Source of the DNA: Bacteroidia bacterium | Lineage (GTDB): Bacteria > Bacteroidota > Bacteroidia > AKYH767-A > OLB10 | Reading direction: 5' to 3' | Length of the DNA stretch: 6,216 nucleotides | Assembly (NCBI GenBank): GCA_025450095.1 | Contig: JANWID010000258.1 | Location: forward strand, 1-6,216 | Part shown: positions 1 through 4,832 of the stretch, piece by piece | Layout of the letters: every line of letters begins with the position of its first letter | Numbering within the stretch: position 1 is the stretch's first letter | Notes under the pieces: generated by a model | Seen by the model: the letters and a program-made list of their open reading frames with translations, nothing else | Told to the model about the DNA's origin: nothing | Database searches by the model: none | Made by a program: the position numbers and the translations under genes

Positions 1-324
1 ATCCGGGTCAAGTAATGAAAATTCCCTTTGTTTCCAGGGTTTGTTTTGAATATGTCCGGCGATAGGAATATTTAATTTTTTATCCAGTGCCAGTTGATAC
101 CATTCGTCTATATTATCTGTTCGAATATAAACCTGACCATAATTTTCTTTCGGGTCGATTTCTTTAAACTCAAAAAAGTGAATTTCGATTTTGTCTTTAT
201 ATATCATCAGGTATCCTTCGTAATCAACACCACCAAACTCCATAAACCCCAACTGATTTAAATAAAAGTCTTTTGTAACAGACTTATCTCGCATGGGTAA
301 TTTGGGGTGGATGGCAGTTAGCAT
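1..324 (-). CDS. VOC-family (glyoxalase/bleomycin resistance-like) protein, C-terminus cut by window edge
   Basis: The first 108 residues of a small soluble protein are visible; the reading frame is open to the window edge, so the stop codon lies outside. It starts MLTAIHPKLPMRDKSVTKDF and carries the typical VOC pattern: a first strand followed by a helix ending FYLNQLGF (about 20-27), then central strands with EIHFFEF (47-53), VYIRTDNIDEWYQLA (65-79), and the end motif KPWKQREFSLLDPD (95-108). Bleomycin-resistance-type VOC proteins are about 120 residues long, so only around a dozen residues are missing. They are usually dimers that bind or sequester small molecules, but ligands differ widely and none can be named here. 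Metal-ligand positions of true glyoxalase I are not evident. The start at 324 is preferred over the internal Met at residue 11 because HPKLPMRD belongs to the first strand. No Shine-Dalgarno sequence precedes it. Confidence 0.85.
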   Translation of the reverse strand, partial: MLTAIHPKLPMRDKSVTKDFYLNQLGFMEFGGVDYEGYLMIYKDKIEIHFFEFKEIDPKENYGQVYIRTDNIDEWYQLALDKKLNIPIAGHIQNKPWKQREFSLLDPD

Positions 325-356
325 ATATAATTGAATCTATTTTGTTAAATGGTGCG

Positions 357-364
357 CAAATTTA
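357..364 (-). promoter_or_regulatory. Possible Bacteroidota -7 element (TAnnTTTG) upstream of the VOC gene
   Basis: The minus strand reads TAAATTTG, matching the Bacteroidota sigma-factor -7 consensus TAnnTTTG. It lies about 32 bases before the VOC start codon, inside the 96-base gap after the SRPBCC gene. A TTG lies upstream but only about 12 bases away, closer than the usual 19-21, so the -33 half is not convincing. An AT-rich gap makes a chance match possible. Confidence 0.3.
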
Positions 365-420
365 AAAACAGTTTTTCAATTAATTAAAACCGAGAACCTC
401 TATTTACCATGAAGCTTCTG

Positions 421-924
421 TTATTCGTAGCGGTAAGGTTCATTATGGTTGATCATATTTCTTATATTCTCCAATACTCTTTTCATGTAAATTCTCCAAA
501 ACGTTTTTGCAAACAGCCAGTTCAAAGGATACAGCAGTGCAATATCCGAATGCAATGCATAGGTATATTCGATTAATATTTTATTTGCTTCAATTTCAGT
601 TGTTTGCCATTCTCCCACGAATTTTGAAAACCCCAGCATCCATGACTGAAATTCGCTCACTTCAATTTTCCAATATTTATTTTCGATACGTTCAAGCACT
701 TTGTCGACAGAAGCGAAACCACCTTTTTGTGATAATGCTTTTGCAACAAATACTTTCTTGCTATATCCGGGCTTTCCCCAATTTTCATCATCAGTACAAT
801 GAGTCACTTTTGGCATGATACCAAATCCCGTATGCACTTTAGCAACATCACAAAGCATTGGTGTTTTAAATGCTCTTTCCAATGAGCAATTGTAGATTGT
901 TGTAACTTTTACTTTTGAAATCAT
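421..924 (-). CDS. SRPBCC-family (polyketide cyclase/START-like) protein
   Basis: A 167-residue protein with no signal peptide. It opens with the usual SRPBCC first strand and helix, VKVTTIYNCSLERAFKTPML (5-24), where YNCSLERAF is the ligand-pocket entry. Strand segments follow: VTHCTDDENWGKPGYSKKVFV (40-60), DKVLERIENKYWKIEVSEF (74-92), FVGEWQTTEIEANKILIEYTYAL (102-124). A long amphipathic C-terminal helix ends it (about 135-158), as expected of the helix-grip fold that encloses a hydrophobic cavity. Members bind lipids or aromatic compounds or act as cyclases; the ligand here cannot be told. I recall close relatives as hypothetical proteins in Bacteroidota. The gene follows the membrane-protein gene by 54 bases, and the VOC gene follows 96 bases later. 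Co-transcription is possible, but a functional link is not evident. Start ATG at 924 is the first in frame and fits the domain start. Confidence 0.75.
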   Translation of the reverse strand: MISKVKVTTIYNCSLERAFKTPMLCDVAKVHTGFGIMPKVTHCTDDENWGKPGYSKKVFVAKALSQKGGFASVDKVLERIENKYWKIEVSEFQSWMLGFSKFVGEWQTTEIEANKILIEYTYALHSDIALLYPLNWLFAKTFWRIYMKRVLENIRNMINHNEPYRYE

Positions 925-978
925 AATTGTTGAATTGATGGGATTTTCTGCTCACCGGTCATTTCGCTCAAGCTCATG

Positions 979-1671
979 TTAGCCGTTGTTTTTCTTTCGT
1001 CCGTCATTTAGTAATTGTCTAATTGTCACCAGGTGTGAAAACAATACTAAAGGCACCACACAAGAGGGCAACCAATTAAAAGGAAAATATAGAACAGCAA
1101 TATTTGGCTGGTCAAAAGCAAACTTTTGAAAGGGAAATGGTGCCGATAGAACTGCGGTCACAACAATATTTATCAGGAGTCCTAAACAAACGAAGTTCCA
1201 AATCAGTATTATGCTTCTGTTTAATTGCTTCCTTTTAAACCCAAAATAAAAAATAGCAGGCGCTGTAAGCCCCGATAAAATGTCAAAATTTCTGCCTTCA
1301 AAGGTCATAAGTTCCGGAACAACCTTATTGAGGAATAGCCAAAAGAGAACAAGTTCAACCGGAATTCTAATGGTGTGTAAAATCGTCAATGTCTTTATGT
1401 CTAACCGGTCAATATATTGTCTGCCTTTTGAAGTCGTAAAAAGTCCGATGATGAGAAGTGCCGGCGGCAAAACTAAAAGCAAAAACCTTTGTGGAATTGT
1501 GTCTGTCACGATGTAAAAACCAGAAAGTCCGATGACAGTCTGCAATGCTAACCAGGACAATAGAATTAGCAATGTGACCTTTGAATTGCCGGTCGCCTTA
1601 TAAAAAAGTCCAACTGTCAGGATTGTTGTAAGTCCGAAAACGATGCTAATATATGTCGGTAAATTTTCCAT
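979..1671 (-). CDS. Seven-helix integral membrane protein of unknown function
   Basis: A 230-residue, strongly hydrophobic protein. Seven likely membrane spans can be seen: about 5-26, 32-55, 60-81, 95-119, 132-148, 153-176 and 194-221. It has no cleavable signal peptide and ends in a short charged tail (DGRKKNNG). The segments FEGRNFDILSGLTAP (124-138) and QPNIAVLYFPFNWLPSCVV (188-206) look like conserved signature loops. I recall similar unnamed proteins in Bacteroidota but know no function. No transporter or enzyme motif is recognised. The gene sits between two structured or atypical gaps. Its start is about 34 bases after inverted-repeat element A (1705-1822), and its TAA stop lies inside GGCTAACA, similar to the TATAACA that follows the next two genes upstream. 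It may therefore be the last member of the cassette-like group. It has no recognisable promoter or Shine-Dalgarno site. Confidence 0.8.
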   Translation of the reverse strand: MENLPTYISIVFGLTTILTVGLFYKATGNSKVTLLILLSWLALQTVIGLSGFYIVTDTIPQRFLLLVLPPALLIIGLFTTSKGRQYIDRLDIKTLTILHTIRIPVELVLFWLFLNKVVPELMTFEGRNFDILSGLTAPAIFYFGFKRKQLNRSIILIWNFVCLGLLINIVVTAVLSAPFPFQKFAFDQPNIAVLYFPFNWLPSCVVPLVLFSHLVTIRQLLNDGRKKNNG

Positions 1672-1704
1672 TGTTTTGAGTTTCTTTTAAAATAAAGTTT
1701 TGAA

Positions 1705-1822
1705 GCTATGCCCGGTAGCCGTTTACGGGCTTCGTCGCTCTCTCTCACTACAAATTATATGCGGGACACTTTTGTCTCAATTTGCTCACTCATTGGCTAT
1801 TGGGCATAGTTGCTGTTATAGG
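1705..1822. repeat. Structured intergenic element A (imperfect inverted repeat with GTTATAGG end)
   Basis: In the 170-base gap between the exported-protein gene and the membrane-protein gene, GCTATGCCCGGTAGCC (1705-1720) faces GGCTATTGGGCATAGT (1795-1810). All 16 positions can pair in a single strand, 13 as Watson-Crick and three as G-T pairs, enclosing a loop of about 74 bases. A second small hairpin, GCCCG/CGGGC (1710-1714 with 1726-1730), competes with the left arm. Four bases outside the right arm lies GTTATAGG (1815-1822), also present at the right end of element B. A matching left-hand CTATAAC is not found, so the left end is degenerate. It could be an attC-like recombination site, a decayed mobile repeat, or an RNA hairpin acting as a terminator or stabiliser. 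Confidence 0.55.
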
Positions 1823-1829
1823 TATTGAT
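1815..1829. repeat. Boundary inverted repeat, 3' side of exported-protein gene
   Basis: GTTATAGGTATTGAT here is the inverse, at 14 of 15 positions, of ATCAATACTTATAAC at 2785-2799. The pair encloses the 1842-2759 gene closely: 12 bases beyond its stop codon and 25 bases before its start. Confidence 0.6.
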
Positions 1830-1841
1830 TTCAGTATTTGT

Positions 1842-2759
1842 TTAATGATAGCTCCATTCAAAAGATACGTAACTTGAAAAATTGTTATAAAACAGGGCAT
1901 ATCCATTGCCGTTATACCTATCAATCCAAAATAGCACATCAGAATATCCATCTTGGTCATAATCTCCAGCATCTACTAGATTTAAGCTAGAAATTTCTGA
2001 ATCACCAGAACCTTTGAATGGTAAATCAACTGCTTTTGACAAATCAACGATCTCTCCATATTTTGACTTATAAATCCAAATTTTATTTGATAGATATTCT
2101 TGACCGTTGATTGAGTCGATTAAACCAATTTGTATCAATTTATCTGAATTTGAAGAAATATAAGATTTTCCGAATCTGAGTTTATAGTCATAAACAGTAT
2201 CAACCCACCCGAGTTTTAAGATAATAACATGCTTCATATAAACAGATTTTAATACTTCCATTTCTATCTTCTCTGGATTGTACGGTTTCCATTTTTCAGG
2301 ATCTATGTAATTTGCATCACTGATTGTAACAAGAGGCCTTGGATGATTACCACCATCCCAACCTGAAAATTCCATAGAAGGTTTACCGACTGTTGGGAGA
2401 TTGTTGTTTTGAGGAATATGAAATGCATCTCTAGGATAAGTCCAGGGAGAATCTTTAAATCTCAAAGGCGCCTTAGTTGAACTGAATTCACCAATTATTT
2501 TTCCGTCAAATGTTATATACCAATTTTCTTGTGAAGGATATAAATTGGGATTGCCAATATCATTCTCCAATGAATACCATTTGTTATCTTGAAATCTGAA
2601 CAATACTCTTTGTGTTTTTATTCTGGTCGAATCTTCATGTATTTCATGGTTATTCCCAGGCCATCTTGTTTCTAGTACTCCTAAATATAAGTTCTTATTG
2701 CTTTGTGAATAGAGAAGAGAAGTCCAAAGTAATAATATTGTTACTCCTAAATATTTCAT
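1842..2759 (-). CDS. Exported protein of unknown function with C-terminal DxDxDG calcium-loop motif
   Basis: A 305-residue protein beginning MKYLGVTILLLWTSLLYSQ, a clear signal peptide probably cut near residue 18-19. I take ATG 2759 as the start. The frame extends 10 codons further to a TTG at 2789, but that would place polar residues before the signal peptide and run into the boundary repeat. The mature part is soluble. Its segments include FRFQDNKWYSL (55-65), WYITFDGKIIGEFSST (80-95), LPTVGKPSMEFSGWDGG (121-137) and WKPYNPEKIE (157-166). Near the end, GDYDQDGYSD (265-274) fits the DxDxDGxxD loop of EF-hand/FG-GAP-type calcium sites and is followed by WIDRYNGNGYALFYN. I recall a family of unnamed secreted proteins with this layout; its function is unknown. 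Its gene is AT-rich beside hemH and tightly enclosed by a 15-base inverted repeat, suggesting acquisition as a unit. Confidence 0.75.
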   Translation of the reverse strand: MKYLGVTILLLWTSLLYSQSNKNLYLGVLETRWPGNNHEIHEDSTRIKTQRVLFRFQDNKWYSLENDIGNPNLYPSQENWYITFDGKIIGEFSSTKAPLRFKDSPWTYPRDAFHIPQNNNLPTVGKPSMEFSGWDGGNHPRPLVTISDANYIDPEKWKPYNPEKIEMEVLKSVYMKHVIILKLGWVDTVYDYKLRFGKSYISSNSDKLIQIGLIDSINGQEYLSNKIWIYKSKYGEIVDLSKAVDLPFKGSGDSEISSLNLVDAGDYDQDGYSDVLFWIDRYNGNGYALFYNNFSSYVSFEWSYH

Positions 2760-2784
2760 ATATTTTATTATTTGTGCGCTTATT

Positions 2785-2799
2785 ATCAATACTTATAAC
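2785..2799. repeat. Boundary inverted repeat, 5' side of exported-protein gene
   Basis: ATCAATACTTATAAC is the inverted partner of 1815-1829 (14 of 15 positions). It also forms the left end of element B. The 12-base stretch TATCAATACTTA at 2784-2795 recurs exactly at 4742-4753. Confidence 0.6.
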
Positions 2800-2923
2800 G
2801 TTTCGGGCTTTGCGTTGTTGGGCTTTTGAAACTGTAAACTGTCTGCCAGCATCAAAGTTTGTTAGTTGCTCAAATGTTTCTATTCGCACTATCTGCCCAC
2901 TAACGCAAAACCCGTGTTATAGG
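2793..2923. repeat. Structured intergenic element B, attC-like imperfect inverted repeat
   Basis: This 131-base element fills most of the gap between the YfeS-like gene and the exported-protein gene. Outer arms TTATAAC (2793-2799) and GTTATAG (2916-2922) pair at six of seven positions, with T-G at the seventh. After an asymmetric unpaired part (GTTT on the left, a single T on the right), the inner arms at 2804-2823 and 2895-2914 pair at 17 of 20 positions. About 71 bases lie between the inner arms. Outer box, unpaired spacer, inner box and variable centre is the general architecture of an integron attC site. The outer boxes keep the AAC/GTT core but differ from the canonical RYYYAAC/GTTRRRY. 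Alternatives are a MITE-like repeat or a transcribed hairpin. No target-site duplication is seen at its ends. Confidence 0.6.
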
Positions 2924-2929
2924 GAGCTT

Positions 2930-3454
2930 TTAGTCAAATTTATTTAGGTCGGTCAGCATTGTACTCAACCTGTCGTTATATTCTTTTGTTACCTCACTGT
3001 CGTATAGCATGTTTAAGGTAAGCTGTCTTTGGATGGCAATTTTAGCTAGGTCTTTCACTTCTTTATCAACCTGTCCAGATATTTTTATTTGTCCGAAAGC
3101 AGCTGCGATTATTGTGTTGTCCATACAATTAAGAAAATGAGGGTCTTCGTCTTGAAGTTGTTTTAAAGTTGCTTCGTCAAGAATTTTGGAACATCCTTCA
3201 CTCGTATACTTAAAACCAAATTCGTCAATTGTCTTGTATAGCCATTTTAAAATTCCTTTTCCTTTTTTCTCCTGATAGAATTCTTCAAGGTTAAATAACA
3301 GGTCGGCTCCGTCATCATTGCCAAACGGAGAAAAGTCGTAAGTGCAGTCATAATAAAAGTCTGCTGTCATATTTTCTACGAATTTTGGATGACTGGTCTC
3401 TCTTGCTAAAGCGTCACCTTCAGGATCGTCATAATAAAATTTCTTTCCGAACAT
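2930..3454 (-). CDS. YfeS-like protein of unknown function
   Basis: A 174-residue soluble acidic protein without signal peptide or membrane spans. It resembles, from memory, the uncharacterised YfeS-type proteins. It has HPKF (22-25), then DFYYDCTYDFSPFGNDDGAD (32-51), in which SPFGNDDGAD is the most distinctive motif. The region WLYKTIDEFGF (71-81) follows, then MDNTIIAAAFGQIKISGQVD (111-130), and a helical end KEVKDLAKIAIQRQL (131-145). The family has no established activity that I know of. The start ATG at 3454 lies shortly before the first conserved segment, and no Shine-Dalgarno site precedes it. The gene is closely enclosed: GTTATAGG ends seven bases beyond its stop, and the inverse CCTATAAC begins 24 bases before its start. 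This suggests a single-gene cassette. A -7-like TAAATTTG lies 77 bases upstream. Confidence 0.65.
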   Translation of the reverse strand: MFGKKFYYDDPEGDALARETSHPKFVENMTADFYYDCTYDFSPFGNDDGADLLFNLEEFYQEKKGKGILKWLYKTIDEFGFKYTSEGCSKILDEATLKQLQDEDPHFLNCMDNTIIAAAFGQIKISGQVDKEVKDLAKIAIQRQLTLNMLYDSEVTKEYNDRLSTMLTDLNKFD

Positions 3455-3477
3455 ATGGTCTGTGTTTTTTTAAGTTG

Positions 3478-3485
3478 CCTATAAC
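3478..3485. repeat. CCTATAAC boundary copy upstream of the YfeS-like gene (half element)
   Basis: CCTATAAC is the exact inverse of GTTATAGG at 2916-2923. Extending both into the unit gives about 12 of 15 matching positions (GTTATAGGGAGCTTT against GTTATAGGCAACTTA). I found no inverted partner for it in the rest of the 149-base gap towards hemH, so it looks like the end of the array or a lone half-site. Confidence 0.45.
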
Positions 3486-3490
3486 TCATT

Positions 3491-3553
3491 TATTTGAGAA
3501 ACTCCTTCACTTAAAACCTTCTCCAACCCACCAAATTTAGCAGTATTTGAGAA
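3491..3553. repeat. Direct repeat TATTTGAGAA, two copies 53 bases apart
   Basis: TATTTGAGAA occurs at 3491-3500 and 3544-3553, in the gap between hemH and the YfeS-like gene. The first copy is also part of the small hairpin CTCA-TTTATT-TGAG (3485-3498). A 10-base repeat in AT-rich DNA can be chance. It may mark an insertion or deletion junction at the edge of the accessory region. Confidence 0.3.
3532..3539 (-). promoter_or_regulatory. Possible -7 element (TAnnTTTG) for the YfeS-like gene
   Basis: The minus strand reads TAAATTTG, matching the Bacteroidota -7 consensus, 77 bases before the ATG at 3454. No TTG or TTTG occurs at the expected -33 distance. If real, it would be the only promoter candidate I found in the gaps upstream of the three accessory genes, consistent with one transcript through the group. 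Confidence 0.22.
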
Positions 3554-3590
3554 GTTCATGCTGGCAGTTGTTCAACTCTCCGCAAACCGC

Positions 3591-3611
3591 GAGCATCTAG
3601 TAGCTAGCAGC
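3591..3611. repeat. 7-bp degenerate tandem repeat across the hemH stop codon
   Basis: On the minus strand three 7-base units follow one another: GCTGCTA, GCTACTA, GATGCTC (3611 down to 3591). The TAG stop codon of hemH (3604-3606) spans the junction of the first two units, so the last coding bases belong to the repeat. Confidence 0.5.
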
Positions 3612-4617
3612 TTACAACCATTTCCTCCAAACACTCCACAAACAAATCCCCATCATTCAAACTTTCAACGAGCGTGATTTTTTCACCGCCTGTTAATTTG
3701 AAGGATCCATTGTATTCAACTCCAATTTCATAGATCGTCTCGAGGCAGTCGGCGACAAATGCAGGGCTGAAGGCTAGTATCTTTTTTATTCCTTTGGCTG
3801 CGAGTGCATCAATCACCTGGTCGGAATATGGTCTGATCCAGGGGGTTTTACCGAGACGGGATTGAAAACAAACTGTGAATTTATCGGGGGGGATATTTAA
3901 TTGTGAAGCAATCAGGCGGGCCGTGTCAAAACATTGCGCACGGTAACACAATTGGTTTTTTTCATGGAGCTGGTCACAGCAATGTGATGTTAAACAATTA
4001 TTCTGCGGAACGGTTTTGGTGATCTGGCGCTCTGGTAATCCGTGAAAGCTGAATAAGATGTGATCGTAGTTTTCCGGCTGATGTGTTTTACCATTTTCAA
4101 CAAATGCTTTAATAAACAATGGATGATTGTGAAAACTGCCTGTGAAATGTATATCCGGGATCGCAAACCAATCCTTTGTGATCTGCATCACTTTGTCGAT
4201 CACTGATCCGTTACTGGCGGAAGCATACTGCGGAAATAATGGAACAATTATCAGGCGACCACAATTTGCGGATTTTAATTTCTCGAGGCCCGATTGGATG
4301 GATGGTTGTTGATAGCGCATTGCCAGTTCAACCAAATAATTATCGCCCAATTTATTTTGGAGTTTTACTTTTAACCGTTCGCTGTAAACAAGCAATGGCG
4401 ATCCTTCTTTTGTCCAGATCTGCTGATACAATTTTGCAGATTTAGGCGCACGAAATGGTGCGATGATGCCTCTCACCAGTAAATAACGTTGGACAGCGGG
4501 GATATCAATCACCCGCTTGTCGAGTAAAAATTCAACCAGATATTTGCGGACATCAGGGACCGAGGGGGAATCGGGTGTGCCGAGATTAACCAATAAAACG
4601 CCGGTTTTATGCTTCAT
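3604..4617 (-). CDS. hemH: Ferrochelatase HemH
   Basis: A full-length ferrochelatase of 337 residues that inserts ferrous iron into protoporphyrin IX, the last step of protoheme synthesis. The N-terminus, GVLLVNLGTPDSPSVPDVRKYL (6-27), is diagnostic. EGSPLLVYSERL (71-82) and PLFPQYASAS (126-135) follow. The catalytic His is in SFHGLPERQ (His192), and the conserved Glu is in ADCLETIYEIG (Glu293). FQSRLGKTPWIRPYSDQ (251-267) is the usual C-domain motif. No transmembrane tail is present, so it is probably cytosolic or peripheral. Between the catalytic His and that motif lie five cysteines in 22 residues (208, 213, 214, 224, 229), including CYRAQC. This fits the bacterial class that binds a [2Fe-2S] cluster through an internal four-cysteine segment. 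The start agrees with the family. The gene stands 208 bases from the response regulator, so it is probably transcribed separately. Confidence 0.97.
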   Translation of the reverse strand: MKHKTGVLLVNLGTPDSPSVPDVRKYLVEFLLDKRVIDIPAVQRYLLVRGIIAPFRAPKSAKLYQQIWTKEGSPLLVYSERLKVKLQNKLGDNYLVELAMRYQQPSIQSGLEKLKSANCGRLIIVPLFPQYASASNGSVIDKVMQITKDWFAIPDIHFTGSFHNHPLFIKAFVENGKTHQPENYDHILFSFHGLPERQITKTVPQNNCLTSHCCDQLHEKNQLCYRAQCFDTARLIASQLNIPPDKFTVCFQSRLGKTPWIRPYSDQVIDALAAKGIKKILAFSPAFVADCLETIYEIGVEYNGSFKLTGGEKITLVESLNDGDLFVECLEEMVVSC

Positions 4618-4627
4618 AATAAGAGTG

Positions 4628-4635
4628 CAAAATTA
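4628..4635 (-). promoter_or_regulatory. Possible -7 element (TAnnTTTG) for hemH
   Basis: The minus strand reads TAATTTTG, ending 10 bases before the hemH ATG. If used, the leader would be only a few bases long. No clear TTG occurs at -33. The match is good, but the short leader makes it uncertain. Confidence 0.3.
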
Positions 4636-4668
4636 ATACGGCAAGTTTTATAAAAAAGGTGGGGAATT

Positions 4669-4681
4669 TTTAACGGTTAAA
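4669..4681. promoter_or_regulatory. Palindrome TTTAAC-G-GTTAAA upstream of hemH
   Basis: Perfect six-base arms flank one central base, about 52 bases before the hemH start. This size and symmetry fit a dimeric regulator's operator just upstream of a promoter. No regulator can be named, and an AT-rich palindrome of this length can arise by chance. Confidence 0.3.
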
Positions 4682-4741
4682 CAGCAGAAACGTAAAAATA
4701 TTAAACCACAAAATGGACAAAAGAAAACAAAAGTTGGGTGA

Positions 4742-4767
4742 TATCAATACTTACAAATTATAGGTAT
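4742..4767. repeat. Collapsed copy of the cassette boundary sequences / small hairpin
   Basis: TATCAATACTTA (4742-4753) is identical to the left end of element B (2784-2795). Four bases on, TTATAGGTAT (4758-4767) is identical to the right end of element A (1816-1825). Together they form a hairpin, ATACTTA-CAAATTA-TAGGTAT, with a seven-base stem including one G-T pair. It lies downstream of the response regulator, but no T-run follows, so it is not a classic terminator. Confidence 0.45.
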
Positions 4768-4800
4768 CTAGATTAGTATTCGCACAATCATGCGCAGCCC

Positions 4801-4832
4801 CATTTGCACATTGGTACATTTGCAATTAGTCA
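4801..4832. repeat. 8-bp degenerate tandem repeat across the response-regulator stop codon
   Basis: Four 8-base units follow one another on the plus strand: CATTTGCA, CATTGGTA, CATTTGCA, ATTAGTCA. The first and third are identical. The fourth, weaker unit contains the TAA stop codon (4826-4828, minus strand) and the preceding Asp codon. The tract therefore begins at the gene's end and runs into the gap. Confidence 0.55.

Noticed and set aside
507..818. Plus-strand 103-codon open frame
   Set aside because: It is antisense to the SRPBCC gene, whose minus-strand product has clear fold features.
978..984. GTTAGCC at the membrane-protein gene end as a canonical attC box
   Set aside because: It breaks the GTTRRRY pattern at the sixth base and has no partner box in the 54-base gap to the next gene.
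1790..1972. Minus-strand 60-codon open frame at the end of the exported-protein gene
   Set aside because: It overlaps the 3' end of the real gene in another frame and runs through element A's right end; it has no domain-like sequence.
2787..2789. TTG start for the exported protein, 10 codons upstream
   Set aside because: It would put polar residues ahead of a normal signal peptide and overlap the boundary repeat; ATG 2759 is better.
2695..2889. Minus-strand 64-codon open frame spanning element B and the start of the exported-protein gene
   Set aside because: Its sequence is set by the inverted-repeat element and the signal-peptide region in another frame, with no coherent protein character.
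2793..2923. Element B as an insertion sequence or MITE
   Set aside because: No target-site duplication and no transposase. Element A has similar layout but different sequence, which fits site-like elements better than copies of one mobile element.
2612..2947. Plus-strand 111-codon open frame across element B
   Set aside because: It lies antisense to the exported-protein gene's 5' part and crosses the repeat element; the translation is cysteine/leucine-rich without family features.
3566..3577. AGTTG-TT-CAACT near the hemH end as a terminator
   Set aside because: Five-base stem with a two-base loop and no T-run on the minus strand; too weak to call.
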